DNA of 64,000 nt from Calditrichia bacterium (GTDB taxonomy: Bacteria > Calditrichota > Calditrichia > RBG-13-44-9 > J075), in contig JACKAP010000002.1 in the NCBI GenBank assembly GCA_020635015.1, positions 62,001 through 126,000 on the forward strand. Reading direction: 5' to 3'. Below, piece after piece: positions 63,520-64,000 of this stretch (its first letter is position 1; every line of letters starts with the position of its first letter). The position numbers and the translations under genes were made by a program. The notes beneath the pieces are model-generated. The model was not told the origin of the DNA. It saw only the letters and a program-made list of their open reading frames with translations, and made no database searches.

Positions 63520-64000
63520 ATGAGCTACCGAAAACCGAACCTGTTACCTTTCGCATGCATTCTTCTGTTCGTCATCCTGGCCGGCCCCTCCCGCCCGGCA
63601 GCCGCTCAGGAAATGATGCCGGACAGTACGGCTGCAGACAGCCTGGCGGCCGGCGATTACTCCTACCGGAGCATTCGCGGCTTCGAGCGGAACGAGCATA
63701 AAACCGGCCGCGCTTTCCTGAAAACCGTCAACGCCCTCCTGTGGCCCCCCCGCGCCCTGATCGACCTCACCCTCACCTCCGCCGGCTTCAGCGCGGTGCT
63801 GATCGATGAGAAGAAGATCATCAAAAAATTTGAAGATATCTTCTACCTCTATGACCACAAATTCGGCTGGTTTCCGGTGCTGAACATCGTCACCGGCAAT
63901 CCCCGGGGCGTGGGGCTGAGTTTTTTCTACCGGGAAAAATATTTTGGCGCCGGGATCAAGGGTGCTTATAACAATACCGACATCTGGGGCATCAAGGGCG
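63520..64000 (+). CDS. Outer-membrane protein, 3' end outside window
   Basis: The frame is open to the window edge. The first 30 residues are a signal peptide (LLPFACILLFVILAGPSRPA, then AAAQ). The following part contains EDIFYLYDHKFGWFPVLNIV, GNPRGVGLSFFYREKYFG and other barrel-like strands, as in BamA/TamA or surface-antigen barrels. The family assignment is tentative because only 160 residues are visible. A possible sigma-54-type promoter is upstream. Confidence 0.75.
   Translation, partial: MSYRKPNLLPFACILLFVILAGPSRPAAAQEMMPDSTAADSLAAGDYSYRSIRGFERNEHKTGRAFLKTVNALLWPPRALIDLTLTSAGFSAVLIDEKKIIKKFEDIFYLYDHKFGWFPVLNIVTGNPRGVGLSFFYREKYFGAGIKGAYNNTDIWGIKG

Overview
The window is one chromosomal stretch of a Gram-negative bacterium with a moderately high GC content. 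Three secreted proteins end in the QNYPNPFNPxT-type beta-sandwich tail (starting near 32400, 59757 and 63258 on the minus strand). That tail, together with TolC/RND pumps, outer-membrane barrels and lipoproteins, points to the FCB superphylum (Calditrichota/KSB1/Ignavibacteria-like). This placement is inference; there is no rRNA or tRNA gene to confirm it.

Layout. 1-4915: aromatic amino-acid block (DAHP synthase-chorismate mutase, aroA, aroC with a C-terminal chorismate-mutase-like domain, tyrA). 5607-8176: NCS1 permease, clpS, a remnant of an EamA transporter and a yeast-type cytosine deaminase. 8330-12249: coxSLM-type molybdenum hydroxylase (minus strand). 12520-13353: dienelactone hydrolase-like lipoprotein. 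13547-18457: complete preQ1 pathway (queC, queE, an IS3-family wreck, queD, folE2, queF). 18740-25725: tripartite RND pump whose TolC carries an N-terminal substrate-binding-protein domain. 26027-32400: TPR protein, two hydrolases, an outer-membrane barrel and a tail-bearing secreted protein. 32720-39483: acyl-CoA ligase, KASIII-like enzyme, SDR, GbsR-like regulator, sodium/solute symporter and alpha/beta hydrolase. 39781-43347: cyclase-FHA protein and cytochrome bd (cydAB). 43719-47919: CocE-type hydrolase, DUF983 protein, AlkD and a uracil-DNA glycosylase-like protein. 49320-52264: NtrC-type response regulator and PAS histidine kinase. 52720-56508: trypsin-like lipoprotein and two small proteins that are free-standing copies of its N-terminal domain, around a membrane spermidine-synthase-like protein. 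56824-64000: multicopper oxidase with a surface module, DUF4382 lipoprotein, DUF1566 protein and the start of an outer-membrane protein.

The most unusual feature lies between the genes. Nearly every spacer is built from short-period tandem repeats, many with a 7-bp period and at least nine unrelated 7-bp words, and from modular inverted repeats in which one repeat family forms the outer arms and another the inner arms. Beside the stop codons of many genes the purine-rich strand of the repeat is the sense strand, and several genes take their last codons or stop from the repeat. The same hairpin modules recur along the window, including two copies of a 210-245 bp composite element and two inverted copies of a 120-bp element.

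Three otherwise conserved genes (aroA, queE and the NtrC-type regulator) each carry one apparent frameshift. Single-base assembly errors are as likely as true mutations. Two canonically spaced sigma-54-like promoters lie upstream of the DUF4382 lipoprotein and the last outer-membrane protein, and the only sigma-54 activator seen here is the frameshifted regulator.
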